Numbered from the stretch's first letter, positions 41,450-53,008 are shown. The stretch: DNA of 64,000 nucleotides from Dechloromonas agitata is5 (GCF_000519045.1 NZ_KI912532.1:310001-374000), one strand, 5' to 3'. Made by a program: numbers and translations. The notes: generated from the letters alone by a model not told the origin.

Positions 41450-41470
41450 TCCTGCTCCAGCCTCTACCCC

Positions 41471-41494
41471 AAACGCCGGTACGCCGGCGTTTTT
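41471..41494 (+). terminator. Intrinsic terminator of plsY
   Basis: AAACGCCGG (41471-41479), tetraloop TACG (a UNCG-type loop in RNA), CCGGCGTTT (41484-41492) and a T-run to 41494. Confidence 0.92.
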
Positions 41495-41532
41495 GTTGCC
41501 CGGCCGATAGCCAAAGGTCATCGGCCGGATGC

Positions 41533-41547
41533 AATCAATCGATTGGA
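41533..41547. promoter_or_regulatory. Operator-like palindrome shared with the ZIP transporter
   Basis: The 15 bases here are identical to those at 38924-38938, with the core AATCGATT and a LysR-type T-N11-A. It lies 72 bp upstream of a 30-residue ORF and 247 bp upstream of tpx. Confidence 0.55.
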
Positions 41548-41619
41548 CCGCCACCGCCAGCCTCCCTAGACTGCCTGCATCGGGCCCGCGATTCGGGCCG
41601 CACCCACAAGGAGGCTGCC

Positions 41620-41712
41620 ATGATTTCCCGCATCATCGACCGCTGGTTCGACGAACTCGTCGCCTGGGAGCCGTATATCGACGTGCTGGCCAATCTGCCG
41701 GACAATTTCTGA
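41620..41712 (+). CDS. Putative 30-residue small protein
   Basis: ATG 41620 opens a 30-codon frame ending at TGA 41710-41712, preceded by a full AAGGAGG Shine-Dalgarno (41608-41614) at 5-nt spacing. The peptide is acidic and amphipathic (begins MISRIIDRWFDEL) with Trp9 and Trp16. It is too short to recognise. It lies after a strong terminator, downstream of the shared palindrome, and 82 nt upstream of tpx, so it could be the first gene of that unit or an upstream regulatory peptide. Confidence 0.5.
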   Translation: MISRIIDRWFDELVAWEPYIDVLANLPDNF

Positions 41713-41794
41713 CAGCCAGGCGGGACGGCCGGGAACCAAGTGCCTTGCGCCGCCTCCAAAGGCTTCTCACCACCACTGATAACAGGAGCAAACG

Positions 41795-42292
41795 ATGTCC
41801 CAAGTTACCCTCGGCGGCAACCCGATCAACGTCAATGGCAAGTTCCCGCAAAAGGGCGATGCCGCCCCCGCCTTCTCGCTGGTCGCCAAGGATCTGTCCG
41901 ATGCCACGCTGGCCACCTTCGCCGGCAAGCGCAAGATCCTGAACATTTTCCCGAGCATCGACACCCCGACCTGCGCTGCCTCGGTCCGCCAGTTCAACGC
42001 CCAAGCCAACGCCAAGCCGAACACTGTGGTGCTCTGCATCTCGGCCGACCTGCCCTTCGCCCAGGGCCGTTTCTGCGGTGCCGAAGGCCTGGAAAACGTG
42101 ATCAACCTGTCCACCATGCGCGGCCGTGAATTCCTCGACGCCTACGGCGTCGCCATCGCCAGCGGCCCGCTGGTCGGCGTGGCCGCCCGTGCCGTCGTCG
42201 TGCTCGACGAAAACGACCGCGTGCTGCACAGCGAACTGGTTTCGGAAATCAAGAACGAGCCGGACTACGCCGCCGCCCTCGCCGTTCTGTAA
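41795..42292 (+). CDS. tpx: Thiol peroxidase
   Basis: A 165-residue atypical 2-Cys peroxiredoxin that reduces hydroperoxides with thioredoxin. The peroxidatic Cys60 is in [14 protein letters not shown] and the resolving Cys94 in [15 protein letters not shown], matching E. coli Tpx spacing. AGGAG precedes the ATG. It is followed closely by a cupin gene (11 nt) and then a small Cys/Lys-rich ORF, so the three may form an operon. Confidence 0.95.
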   Translation: MSQVTLGGNPINVNGKFPQKGDAAPAFSLVAKDLSDATLATFAGKRKILNIFPSIDTPTCAASVRQFNAQANAKPNTVVLCISADLPFAQGRFCGAEGLENVINLSTMRGREFLDAYGVAIASGPLVGVAARAVVVLDENDRVLHSELVSEIKNEPDYAAALAVL

Positions 42293-42303
42293 GGAGCCAG
42301 ACC

Positions 42304-42591
42304 ATGGCCAGCCTCGCCTTCGACGACTACCGCGCCCAAGCCCTTTCCGAAGGCTATGACGAAGTCCTCGTTCGCAGCTGGCCGGCCGACCTGCAGATCG
42401 ACACGCACACCCATGCCTTCGCCCTGAAGGCGCGGGTCGTGCAGGGTGAAATGTGGCTGACCGTCGATGACGAGACTCGCCGACTGCAACCGGGCGACGA
42501 GTTCAGTCTCGAATACGCGGTGCCCCATGCCGAACGCTATGGCCATCAGGGTGCAACCTACTGGCTTGCCCGGCGCAACCAGCCTTACTGA
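42304..42591 (+). CDS. Small cupin-domain protein
   Basis: A 95-residue single cupin domain (THTHAFALKARVVQGEMWLTV ... LQPGDEFSLEYAVPHAERYG). Several His residues (HTHAF, PHAE) could bind a metal. It is AraC-N-terminal-like in length but has no HTH. The AAGGAG ribosome site and tight spacing after tpx suggest co-transcription. Function unknown. Confidence 0.8.
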   Translation: MASLAFDDYRAQALSEGYDEVLVRSWPADLQIDTHTHAFALKARVVQGEMWLTVDDETRRLQPGDEFSLEYAVPHAERYGHQGATYWLARRNQPY

Positions 42592-42602
42592 GGAGCGCCG
42601 GC

Positions 42603-42776
42603 ATGGCCAAGAAATGCTGCAAGAGCGATCCACCGTGCAAGGACTGCCCGAAACGGAAGAAGAAAAAGCACCGGATCGATGACGGTTGTTGTCTCGGCGC
42701 ACAGGGCGACCAGACGATTCGATCCGTTTTCTACCTCCCGCTGACTGACATCTCCATCAAAGGCCAGCGCGGCTGA
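42603..42776 (+). CDS. Putative small Cys/Lys-rich protein overlapping tsaD
   Basis: A 57-residue frame with [22 protein letters not shown] at its N-terminus (shown here in part: [12 protein letters not shown], then a poly-basic stretch), and CC again at about residues 29-30. GAGGAG overlaps the cupin stop and lies 7 nt before the ATG. The last 46 nt overlap the 3' end of the convergent tsaD. Cysteine pairs suggest metal binding; the family is not certain. Confidence 0.5.
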   Translation: MAKKCCKSDPPCKDCPKRKKKKHRIDDGCCLGAQGDQTIRSVFYLPLTDISIKGQRG

Positions 42777-43762
42777 ACCGCGAAGGCGCCGGCTTCCTTG
42801 GCCGGCGTACCGGCCTGCAGGCGCAGGCAACCGGCGAGCGCGATCATCGCCCCGTTGTCGGTACAGAACTCCAGTTCCGGGTAATAGACGCGGAAGCGCT
42901 TGCGCCTGGCCTCGTCGTTCAGCGTGTTGCGCAACTGCTTGTTGGCGCCGACCCCGCCGGCCACCACCAACTGCTTGAGGCCGGTCTGCTTCATCGCCTT
43001 CAGCGACTTCTTGACCAGCACTTCGACGATGGCCTCCTGAAAGGCCCGCGCTGCATGGGCCTTGAAGGTGTCGCCCAAACCCTCGCCCTGCTCGCGCACC
43101 AGCGTCAGAACCGCCGTTTTCAGGCCGGAAAAACTGAAATTCAGGTCGCCGGAATGGAGCATCGGGCGCGGCAGCTCATAAACGCCGGGCGTTCCCGTCT
43201 CGGCCAGCTTCGACAGCAGGGCGCCGCCCGGATAGGGCAGGCCGAGCAGCTTGGCACTCTTGTCGAAGGCCTCGCCGGCCGCATCGTCCAGCGTTTCGCC
43301 GAGCAATTCGTATTCGCCGACGCCGGTCACCTTCATCAACTGGGTATGCCCGCCGGAAACCAGCAGGGCGACGAACGGGAAGGTCGGCGGGTCGCTCGAC
43401 AACAGCGGCGACAACAAATGCCCTTCGAGGTGATGCACCGGCATGGTCGGCTTGTCGATGGCCAGCGCCAGCGCCTCGGCAAAGGCGCAACCGACGAGCA
43501 ATGCACCGGACAAGCCGGGCCCGCGGGTATAAGCCACCGCGTCGATATCGTCCAGCGACTTGCCGGCACGCCCCAAGGCCTCTCGCAGCAGCGGCACGAC
43601 GCGCCGGATATGGTCACGCGACGCCAGTTCCGGCACCACACCGCCGTACTCGGCATGCATCGCCACCTGCGAATGCAGGGCGTGGGAAAGCAGACCGGCT
43701 TCGCTGTCGTACAGCGCAATACCCGTCTCGTCGCAGGAGGATTCGACACCGAGGATCAACAT
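42731..43762 (-). CDS. tsaD: tRNA N6-adenosine threonylcarbamoyltransferase TsaD
   Basis: A 343-residue ASKHA-family enzyme that, with TsaB/TsaE, adds threonylcarbamoyl to A37 of tRNAs reading ANN codons. The N-terminal [15 protein letters not shown], the metal-binding [10 protein letters not shown] (two His) and VSGGHTQL are diagnostic. ATG 43762 gives [13 protein letters not shown]. It is divergent from rpsU, as in many proteobacteria. Confidence 0.96.
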   Translation of the reverse strand: MLILGVESSCDETGIALYDSEAGLLSHALHSQVAMHAEYGGVVPELASRDHIRRVVPLLREALGRAGKSLDDIDAVAYTRGPGLSGALLVGCAFAEALALAIDKPTMPVHHLEGHLLSPLLSSDPPTFPFVALLVSGGHTQLMKVTGVGEYELLGETLDDAAGEAFDKSAKLLGLPYPGGALLSKLAETGTPGVYELPRPMLHSGDLNFSFSGLKTAVLTLVREQGEGLGDTFKAHAARAFQEAIVEVLVKKSLKAMKQTGLKQLVVAGGVGANKQLRNTLNDEARRKRFRVYYPELEFCTDNGAMIALAGCLRLQAGTPAKEAGAFAVQPRWPLMEMSVSGR

Positions 43763-43781
43763 AGGGCGCGCATTTTAACAC

Positions 43782-43811
43782 TTGATGCAGAAAGGTTTTT
43801 TGCAATATACT
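43782..43811 (+). promoter_or_regulatory. Probable sigma-70 promoter of the rpsU operon
   Basis: TTGATG (43782-43787), an 18-bp spacer and TATACT (43806-43811), 89 bp upstream of rpsU in the tsaD/rpsU divergent region. Both hexamers are close to consensus. Confidence 0.6.
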
Positions 43812-43900
43812 GTTGGGCTTCCCGCAACATTGCGGAAAAATTTGAGTGACCTGCCGATCAACTACCCCGGCAGGCGCCGACCAGGAAGGGGGTGAAAAAT

Positions 43901-44113
43901 ATGCCGAGCATTCGCGTCAAAGAAAATGAGCCGTTCGAAGTTGCTATCCGCCGCTTCAAGCGCACCGTCGAAAAGACTGGTCTTCTGACCGAGCTGCGCG
44001 CCCGTGAGTTTTACGAAAAGCCCACGACCGAGCGCAAGCGCAAGGCTGCCGCTGCCGTTAAACGTCAGCACAAGCGCCTCCGTAGCCTGACCCTGCCGCC
44101 GAAGCTGTACTGA
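43901..44113 (+). CDS. rpsU: 30S ribosomal protein S21
   Basis: A 70-residue basic protein needed for initiation on the 30S subunit. [21 protein letters not shown] is the unmistakable bS21 N-terminus. AAGGGGG lies before ATG 43901, which I prefer over an earlier in-frame start. It is the first gene of the macromolecular synthesis operon and is followed by a terminator-like attenuator. Confidence 0.97.
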   Translation: MPSIRVKENEPFEVAIRRFKRTVEKTGLLTELRAREFYEKPTTERKRKAAAAVKRQHKRLRSLTLPPKLY

Positions 44114-44137
44114 TCCAGTACGCTTCAGCACCAAAAG

Positions 44138-44168
44138 AGCCGCCAGCCTCAACAGCCGGCGGCTTTTT
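44138..44168 (+). terminator. Attenuator-type terminator after rpsU
   Basis: AGCCGCC (44138-44144) pairs with GGCGGCT (44158-44164), followed by TTTTT. It would let rpsU be made in excess over yqeY-dnaG-rpoD, as known in the E. coli operon. Confidence 0.8.
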
Positions 44169-44185
44169 GCTTTAGAAAGTCGAAC

Positions 44186-44632
44186 ATGAGCCTAAAAGCC
44201 CGCATCACCGAAGACATGAAGGCCGCCATGAAGGCCAAGGAAGCGGCCAAGCTGTCCGCCATCCGCCTGCTCAACGCCGCCATCAAGCAGAAGGAAGTCG
44301 ATGAGCGCGTCGAACTCGACGACGCCGCCGTCGCCGCTGTCATCGAAAAGCTCGTCAAGCAGCGCAAGGACAGCGTCACCCAGTACGAAGCCGCCAACCG
44401 CCAGGATCTGGCCGACGTCGAAAAAGCCGAGATCGACATCCTCTCCGCCTACCTGCCGGAAAAGATGAGCAGCGAGGAAGTCGCCGCTGCCGTCGCCGCC
44501 GCCGTAGCGCAAACCGGTGCCAAGGGCCCGGCCGACATGGGCAAGCTGATGGGCGTGCTCAAGCCGCAACTCGCCGGCAAGGCCGACATGGCCGAGGTCT
44601 CCAAGCTGGTCAAGGCCGCACTTGCCGGCTAA
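44186..44632 (+). CDS. yqeY: GatB/YqeY-domain protein
   Basis: A 148-residue YqeY-type protein: an alpha-helical N-terminal half (MKARITEDMKAAMKAKE-like) and a C-terminal GatB tail domain (GPADMGKLMGVLKPQLAGKADMAEVSKLV). It may interact with tRNA or aminoacyl-tRNA, but its role is not established. The location between rpsU and dnaG is conserved in many proteobacteria. Confidence 0.9.
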   Translation: MSLKARITEDMKAAMKAKEAAKLSAIRLLNAAIKQKEVDERVELDDAAVAAVIEKLVKQRKDSVTQYEAANRQDLADVEKAEIDILSAYLPEKMSSEEVAAAVAAAVAQTGAKGPADMGKLMGVLKPQLAGKADMAEVSKLVKAALAG

Positions 44633-44641
44633 ATCGGCACC

Positions 44642-46378
44642 ATGATCCCGGAGTCGTTCATCCAGGATTTGCTGGCCCGGGTCGACATCGTCGACCTGGT
44701 GGACAGCTACGTACCGCTCAAGAAGGCCGGCGCCAACTACGCCGCCTGCTGCCCCTTCCACAATGAGAAATCGCCGTCCTTCACGGTCAGTCCGACCAAG
44801 CAGTTCTACCACTGCTTCGGCTGCGGCGCCCACGGCACGGCCATCGGCTTCGTCATGGAATACCAGGGCATGGGCTTCGTCGATGCCGTCAAGGAACTGG
44901 CCGGCCGCGCCGGCATGACCGTGCCGGAAAGCGAAGGGCGCAGCTTCAACGATGAGAAGCCCGGCCAGACCCGCAGCCTGATCGAGGTCATGGCCCGCGC
45001 TGCCGCCTACTACAAAGCACAGCTGAAGGCTTCGCCGCGCGCCATCGACTACTGCAAGAAGCGCGGCCTTTCCGGCGAAGTAGCCGCCCGCTATGGCATC
45101 GGATACGCCCCCGATGGCTGGCAGAACCTGGAAGCCGTTTTTGCCGATTACAACGCCGACGAACTGAAGGTCGCCGGCCTGGTCATCGAGAACGAAGCCG
45201 GCCGCCGCTACGACCGCTTCCGCGACCGGCTGATGATCCCCATCGTCAATCCGAAGGGCGAAATCATCGCCTTCGGCGGCCGCATCATCGACCAGGGCGA
45301 GCCGAAATACCTGAACTCGCCCGAAACGCCCCTCTTCGAGAAGGGCCGCGAACTCTTCGGCCTGCCGCAGGCCCGCCAGGCCTTGCGCGAGACGAACACC
45401 GCCATCGTCACCGAGGGCTACATGGACGTCATCGCCCTGTCACAAAATGGCGTCGGCAATGCCGTCGCGACGCTGGGCACAGCGACCACCCCGACCCACG
45501 TGCAGAAACTGCTGCGCCAGGTCGACCGCATCGTTTTCTCCTTCGACGGCGACAACGCCGGCCGCAAAGCCGCCTGGCGCGCGCTGGAAAACGCCTTGGA
45601 AGCGCTGGCCGACAATAAGCAGATCGGCTTCGTCTTCCTGCCGGCCGAGCATGACCCGGATAGCTTCATCCGCGCATTCGGCAAGGCGGAATTCGACCGT
45701 CTGGTCGCCCAGGCCATGCCGCTCTCCGACTTCCTGCTCAAGGAACTCGCCCAGCGCTGCGACCTGACCAGCTCGGAAGGCAAGGCCCGCCTGATCTACG
45801 AAGCCAAACCGCTGCTCCACAAGCTACCGACCCCGCTGCTCCGCCTGCAACTGGTCAAGCGCCTGGCCGAAGCGAGCGGCTTTGCCCAGGCCGAGGTCGA
45901 GCGCCTGTGCGAGCTGAAGTCCTACACCCCCCCACCGCCGCCCCGGGCGAAGCGCACCGCGCCATCGCTGACCCGTAACCTGCTGCGCATCATCCTGCAC
46001 AAGCCACAGTGGGCCACCCGCCTGCCTACCGACCTGCTGCCCGACACGCCCGAGCGACCGGCGCTGCTCCGCCTGCATCAACTGGTTTCCGCCTATCCCG
46101 CGCTCGGCGGTTATGCCGTGCTACGCGAACAACTGCGCGGCCTGCCCGAGGAGAGCATGATCGAAAGCGCCGCCTCGGAACTTCTCGGCCTGCCGTTTGA
46201 CGAAGAGGGCGCGGAAGCCGAATTTCGCGACACCCTGGAAAAACTGCAGGCCGGCAGCGAAAAACGGGCCTTTGACGAACTGCAGATGAAAGCCCAGCAA
46301 TTCGGCGTCGCCGGCCTCTCTGCCGCCGAGAAACAGGCCTATATCCAGTTCCTGGCGGGCCGGTCAAAACGCAGCTAA
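44642..46378 (+). CDS. dnaG: DNA primase
   Basis: A 578-residue primase. The N-terminal CHC2 zinc finger has Cys37-x2-His40 and Cys58-x2-Cys61, followed by EKSPSF and the TOPRIM core with EGYMDVIA and FDGDNAGRKAAWRA. The C-terminal DnaB-interaction region is present though more variable, with a Pro-rich linker (TPPPPPRAKR) at about residue 430. It makes the RNA primers for replication. Confidence 0.96.
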   Translation: MIPESFIQDLLARVDIVDLVDSYVPLKKAGANYAACCPFHNEKSPSFTVSPTKQFYHCFGCGAHGTAIGFVMEYQGMGFVDAVKELAGRAGMTVPESEGRSFNDEKPGQTRSLIEVMARAAAYYKAQLKASPRAIDYCKKRGLSGEVAARYGIGYAPDGWQNLEAVFADYNADELKVAGLVIENEAGRRYDRFRDRLMIPIVNPKGEIIAFGGRIIDQGEPKYLNSPETPLFEKGRELFGLPQARQALRETNTAIVTEGYMDVIALSQNGVGNAVATLGTATTPTHVQKLLRQVDRIVFSFDGDNAGRKAAWRALENALEALADNKQIGFVFLPAEHDPDSFIRAFGKAEFDRLVAQAMPLSDFLLKELAQRCDLTSSEGKARLIYEAKPLLHKLPTPLLRLQLVKRLAEASGFAQAEVERLCELKSYTPPPPPRAKRTAPSLTRNLLRIILHKPQWATRLPTDLLPDTPERPALLRLHQLVSAYPALGGYAVLREQLRGLPEESMIESAASELLGLPFDEEGAEAEFRDTLEKLQAGSEKRAFDELQMKAQQFGVAGLSAAEKQAYIQFLAGRSKRS

Positions 46379-46424
46379 GTTGTGGTAATATTTATGGTTT
46401 TCCAAAATTCTATGGATCGTGTTC

Positions 46425-48401
<1,977 letters not shown>

Positions 48402-48408
48402 GCTTTCC

Positions 48409-48485
48409 GGGCCTGTAGCTCAGTTGGTTAGAGCAGAGGACTCATAATCCTTTGGTCCACGGTTCAAGTCCGTGCGGGCCCACCA
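48409..48485 (+). tRNA. tRNA with CAT anticodon, probably tRNA-Ile2 (lysidine type)
   Basis: The 77-nt cloverleaf has acceptor GGGCCTG/CGGGCCC, a D-arm (AGCTCAGTTGG), anticodon CAT at 48443-48445 in a CTCATAA loop, a T-arm with GGTTCAAGTCC and an encoded CCA. The GAGGA/TCCTT anticodon stem and TTGGTC variable region resemble tRNA-Ile2 (ileX) more than elongator Met, so it probably carries lysidine at C34 and reads AUA. Elongator tRNA-Met is the alternative. It is 7 nt after rpoD. Confidence 0.9.
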
Positions 48486-48494
48486 GTCAAGCCG

Positions 48495-48529
48495 AATGGC
48501 CTGCGAGAAATCGCAGGCCATTTGCTTTC
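48495..48529 (+). terminator. Intrinsic terminator after the tRNA
   Basis: A 12-bp stem, AATGGCCTGCGA (48495-48506) with its complement (48511-48522), closed by GAAA and followed by a T-rich run. It ends the rpsU-rpoD-tRNA transcript. Confidence 0.85.
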
Positions 48530-48563
48530 CAGTCTTTTTATAATGGCTGTTTCGAACTGTCCG

Positions 48564-49721
48564 ATGGAGATCGCCTTGCGCCGCCAACTTCCCGCCCTGC
48601 TCGCCCTGCTCCTGGCCACCGGAGTGGCCTTTGCCGACATCCGGATCGGCGTCATTGCCTCGTCGACCGGGCCAACGGCCGTGGTCGGCATTCCGCAGAA
48701 GCAGACGGTGGCCCTGTTGCCGACCGAGATCGGCGGGCAGAAGGTGGAGTACATCGTACTCGACGACGCATCCGACCCGACCAATGCCGTGACCAACGTC
48801 AAGAAGCTGATTGCCGAGCAGAAGGTGGATGCGCTGATCGGCCCGACGACGACGCCGGCGGCGCTCGCCATGCTCGATTTCGTGGCGGAGTCCAAAACCC
48901 CGCTGGTCACCACGGTCGGTTCGTCGGCCATCATCCAGCCGATGGACGACAAGAAGAAATGGGTGTTCAAGACGACGCAGAACGACGACCTGATCGCCGA
49001 AGCGCTGATCGAGCACATGACGGCGCATGGCGTGAAGACCCTGGGTTTCATCGGCTTCAACGACCCCTATGGGGAGAACTGGTTCAAGGTTTTCGGTGCC
49101 ATGGCGGAGAAGGCCGGCCTCAAGCTGGTAGCCAGTGAGCGCTATAACCGTACTGATCAGTCGGTGACCGGCCAGGCCCTGAAAGTCATCGCCGCCCGGC
49201 CGGATGCCGTGCTGGTCGCTGCCACGGGCGGCCCGGCCGTCCTGCCGCAGACCAGCCTGCAGGAAAAGGGCTACAAGGGACGGATCTACCAGACGCACGG
49301 CGTGGCTACCAACGACTTCATCCGTATTGGCGGCAAGGCGGTTGAAGGCACGCTGATGGCCGGCGGACCGATGCTGGTCGCCTATGACCTGCCGGGCGGC
49401 AGCCCGATCAAGGCCGTCGCCCAGGGTTACATCAAGGCCTATGAGACGAAGTACGGGGCCGGCACGATGTCCACCTTCGGCGCCAACACCTACGACGCCG
49501 GCCTGCTGCTGCAGAAGGCCATCCCGACGGCACTGAAGAAGGCCAAGCCAGGCAGCGTGGAATTCCGCGAAGCCCTGCGCGATGCGCTGGAGCAGTCGAA
49601 GGAAGTCGTCGGCGCCCAAGGGGTATTCAACATGAGCGCCCAGAACCACAACGGCATGGACCAGCGCGCCCGCGTCATGATGACGGTCAAGGACGGCAAG
49701 TGGGTGCTGATCAAGGACTGA
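48564..49721 (+). CDS. Branched-chain amino acid/amide ABC transporter substrate-binding protein (LivJ-like)
   Basis: A 385-residue periplasmic binding protein. A signal peptide ends near AFA-DIRIGV, then type-I binding-protein motifs follow (GVIASSTGP, DDASDPTNAVTNVKKL, GPTTTPAALA). Start ATG 48564 is preferred to the longer frame, since the extra residues are the terminator region. No LivHMGF permease or ATPase gene is adjacent, so it is an orphan that must use distant partners or act as a sensor. A terminator follows. Confidence 0.88.
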   Translation: MEIALRRQLPALLALLLATGVAFADIRIGVIASSTGPTAVVGIPQKQTVALLPTEIGGQKVEYIVLDDASDPTNAVTNVKKLIAEQKVDALIGPTTTPAALAMLDFVAESKTPLVTTVGSSAIIQPMDDKKKWVFKTTQNDDLIAEALIEHMTAHGVKTLGFIGFNDPYGENWFKVFGAMAEKAGLKLVASERYNRTDQSVTGQALKVIAARPDAVLVAATGGPAVLPQTSLQEKGYKGRIYQTHGVATNDFIRIGGKAVEGTLMAGGPMLVAYDLPGGSPIKAVAQGYIKAYETKYGAGTMSTFGANTYDAGLLLQKAIPTALKKAKPGSVEFREALRDALEQSKEVVGAQGVFNMSAQNHNGMDQRARVMMTVKDGKWVLIKD

Positions 49722-49744
49722 GGGCGCCGCGCCCGCCATCCTCG

Positions 49745-49769
49745 AAGCCGGCGATCAAGCCGGCTTTTT
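49745..49769 (+). terminator. Intrinsic terminator of the binding-protein gene
   Basis: AAGCCGG (49745-49751) and CCGGCTT (49760-49766) with a T-run to 49769. It overlaps the last codons of the opposite-strand methyltransferase. Confidence 0.82.
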
Positions 49770-50909
49770 CTTGCCCAGCCGCCACAGCGAGGTGACTTCG
49801 GCGGCCCGCGCGGCATGCAGCGGGTCGCTTGCATCCTGCACCTTGGGGTGCTTGGGGCGGGTATCCAGGCGACCGAGCACCTGCAGACCGCCATCGGCAA
49901 TCCACGCCATGAGTTGCTGACGCGAGCGCAGGCCGAGCAACTCGGCGATGTCGGAAATGATCAGCCAGCCCTCGCCCCCATCCGCCAGATGCGCCGCCAG
50001 GCCGGCCAGGAAGCCGCGCAGCATGCGCGAATCCGGGTCATAGACGGCGTATTCGACGGGCGAGGTCGGCTGGGCCGGTAGCCACGGCGGGTTGCAGACG
50101 ACCAGCGGCGCCTTGCCTTCCGGGAACAGATCGGCCTTGATGACCACCACCTCGGCCGCCAGGCCGAGGTGCTCGATATTCTCCGTGGCGCAGGCGAGCG
50201 CCCGGGCATCCTGGTCGGTGGCGACAATCTGCTTGACGCCACGCCGGGCCAGCACGGCGGCGATGATGCCGGAGCCGGTGCCGATGTCGAAGGCTAGGTC
50301 GCCACCGGCCGGCAGCGGCGCCGAGGCGACCAGATCGACGTATTCGCCGCGCACTGGTGAGAAGACGCCGTAATGCGGATGGATACGCCCCTGTACGGCC
50401 GGCACCGGGACGCCCTTCTTGCGCCACTCGTGGGCGCTGATCACCGCCAGCAGTTCGCGCAGGGCGATCAGCGACGCCTCGCCGCCTACCTCGCCGTAGG
50501 CCGCCCGGCAGGCCTCCGCCACATCCTGCGCCCGACGCAGCGGGACGGTGTAATCAGCGTTCAGCGGCACCAGCAGACGATTGAGCAGCGCCGCGCGCTT
50601 GCCCTGTGTCTCGCGATGCCGGGCAAAGGCTTCGGCCGGCGTCTTCGGCGCCTTGCCGCGCGCTGCGCCGAAACGGCGGTCGGCACGTTTGGTTAGCGCC
50701 TGCATCAGGTGGCGGGCATTGACCCAGTCACCCCGCCAGAGCAGCGCCGTGCCGGCTTCGAGCAGGCGGTAGGCCTCGTCGGCCGCGGTCCGGTCATCGG
50801 CGATGCGGATGTCGGCATGCGGCGCGACGCCGGCTTCCGAACGCCAGCCGGCGACCTGTTCGCGACCGCCTTCCTGCCAGCGGATTTCAGGGAGTTGATT
50901 CGATTCCAT
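49755..50909 (-). CDS. SAM-dependent methyltransferase with NPPW motif (N5-glutamine/rRNA type)
   Basis: A 384-residue protein. The C-terminal Rossmann methyltransferase domain has the SAM loop DIGTGSGIIAAVLARRG (about residues 230-245) and the catalytic VVCNPPWLP, typical of PrmC/RlmG-like enzymes that methylate amide or exocyclic nitrogens. The N-terminal about 200 residues lack a recognised domain. ATG 50909 starts MESNQLPEIRW. It is divergent from the MoxR gene by 73 bp. Substrate not assigned. Confidence 0.78.
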   Translation of the reverse strand: MESNQLPEIRWQEGGREQVAGWRSEAGVAPHADIRIADDRTAADEAYRLLEAGTALLWRGDWVNARHLMQALTKRADRRFGAARGKAPKTPAEAFARHRETQGKRAALLNRLLVPLNADYTVPLRRAQDVAEACRAAYGEVGGEASLIALRELLAVISAHEWRKKGVPVPAVQGRIHPHYGVFSPVRGEYVDLVASAPLPAGGDLAFDIGTGSGIIAAVLARRGVKQIVATDQDARALACATENIEHLGLAAEVVVIKADLFPEGKAPLVVCNPPWLPAQPTSPVEYAVYDPDSRMLRGFLAGLAAHLADGGEGWLIISDIAELLGLRSRQQLMAWIADGGLQVLGRLDTRPKHPKVQDASDPLHAARAAEVTSLWRLGKKKPA

Positions 50910-50982
50910 GCCGCATTGTAGGGCACTTCCGGCGCGCCCTTTAGTCATACAATCCCCCGCTTCCCAGCCCAACACAGCAACC

Positions 50983-51825
<843 letters not shown>

Positions 51826-51829
51826 AACA

Positions 51830-53005
51830 ATGCTCGTCGATTTCTTCCTGCACCTGAAGTCGCGCCAGTTGCCGGTGTCGACCAAGGAACTGCTGGCCCT
51901 GCTCGAAGCGCTGGAAGCCCGGCTGGTCAGCGGCAGCCTGGACGATTTCTACCTGCTGTCGCGTACCCTGCTAATCAAGGATGAAGCGCTGTACGACCGC
52001 TTCGACCGGGCCTTCGGCGAATACTTCAAGGGTATCGAGGCGCTGCCCGGCTTCGACGCCATGGTCCCCGAGGAGTGGCTGGAACTGGCGGCGCGCCGCC
52101 ATCTGTCGGAAGCCGACCGCGCCCGCCTGCAGAAGCTCGGCTACGAGAAGGTCCTGGAGCAGTTGAAGGAACGGCTGGCCGAGCAGAAGGAGCGCCATGC
52201 CGGCGGCAGCAAGTGGATCGGCACCGCCGGCACCTCGCCTTTCGGCCACGGCGGCTACAACCCTGAGGGGGTGCGTATCGGCGGCGACTCGGTCGGCAAC
52301 CGCACGGCGATCAAGGTCTGGGACCAGCGCGAATTCCGCAACCTCGACGACTCGGTCGACCTCGGCGTGCGCAACATCAAGGTCGCCCTGCGCCGGCTGC
52401 GCCGCTTTGCCCGCAAGGGCGCGGCGACCGAACTCGACCTCGACGGGACCATCGCCGGCACCGCCCGCAATGGTGGCTGGCTCGACCTCCACCTGCGCCC
52501 GGAACGGCACAACGCGATCAAGGTGCTGCTCTTCCTCGACGTCGGCGGCTCGATGGACGACCACATCCAGGCCTGTGAGGAACTGTTCTCCGCCGCCCGT
52601 GCCGAGTTCAAGCACCTCGAACACTTCTACTTCCACAACTGCGTCTATGAAGGCGTATGGAAGGACAATCGCCGCCGACACAGTGAAAAGCTGTCGACCT
52701 GGGATGTCATCCACACCTACGGCCCGGACTACAAGCTGATCTTCGTCGGTGATGCCAGCATGAGCCCCTACGAAGTCGCCCGTCCGGGTGGCAGTGTCGA
52801 GCACTGGAACGAGGAAGCCGGCGCCGTCTGGCTGCAGCGCCTGGTCGATGCCTGGCCACGTGCCGCCTGGCTCAATCCGCTGGCTGAAGCCTACTGGGGC
52901 TACACGCCATCGATCGGCATGATCCGGCAGGTCATCGGCAATGACCGGATGTTCCCGCTGACCCTGGACGGCCTGGAGCGGGCCATGCGCAGCCTGTCGA
53001 AATAG
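51830..53005 (+). CDS. VWA-domain (CoxE-like) protein
   Basis: A 391-residue soluble protein. The C-terminal half is a von Willebrand A domain with the MIDAS DxGxS (Asp237, Gly239, Ser241 in FLDVGGSMDDH), as in CoxE-type partners of MoxR. The N-terminal half is helical. It follows the MoxR gene by 4 nt. The target enzyme is unknown, as no oxidoreductase genes are near. The stop is next to the 3' end of rnpB. Confidence 0.88.
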   Translation: MLVDFFLHLKSRQLPVSTKELLALLEALEARLVSGSLDDFYLLSRTLLIKDEALYDRFDRAFGEYFKGIEALPGFDAMVPEEWLELAARRHLSEADRARLQKLGYEKVLEQLKERLAEQKERHAGGSKWIGTAGTSPFGHGGYNPEGVRIGGDSVGNRTAIKVWDQREFRNLDDSVDLGVRNIKVALRRLRRFARKGAATELDLDGTIAGTARNGGWLDLHLRPERHNAIKVLLFLDVGGSMDDHIQACEELFSAARAEFKHLEHFYFHNCVYEGVWKDNRRRHSEKLSTWDVIHTYGPDYKLIFVGDASMSPYEVARPGGSVEHWNEEAGAVWLQRLVDAWPRAAWLNPLAEAYWGYTPSIGMIRQVIGNDRMFPLTLDGLERAMRSLSK

Positions 53006-53008
53006 AGT

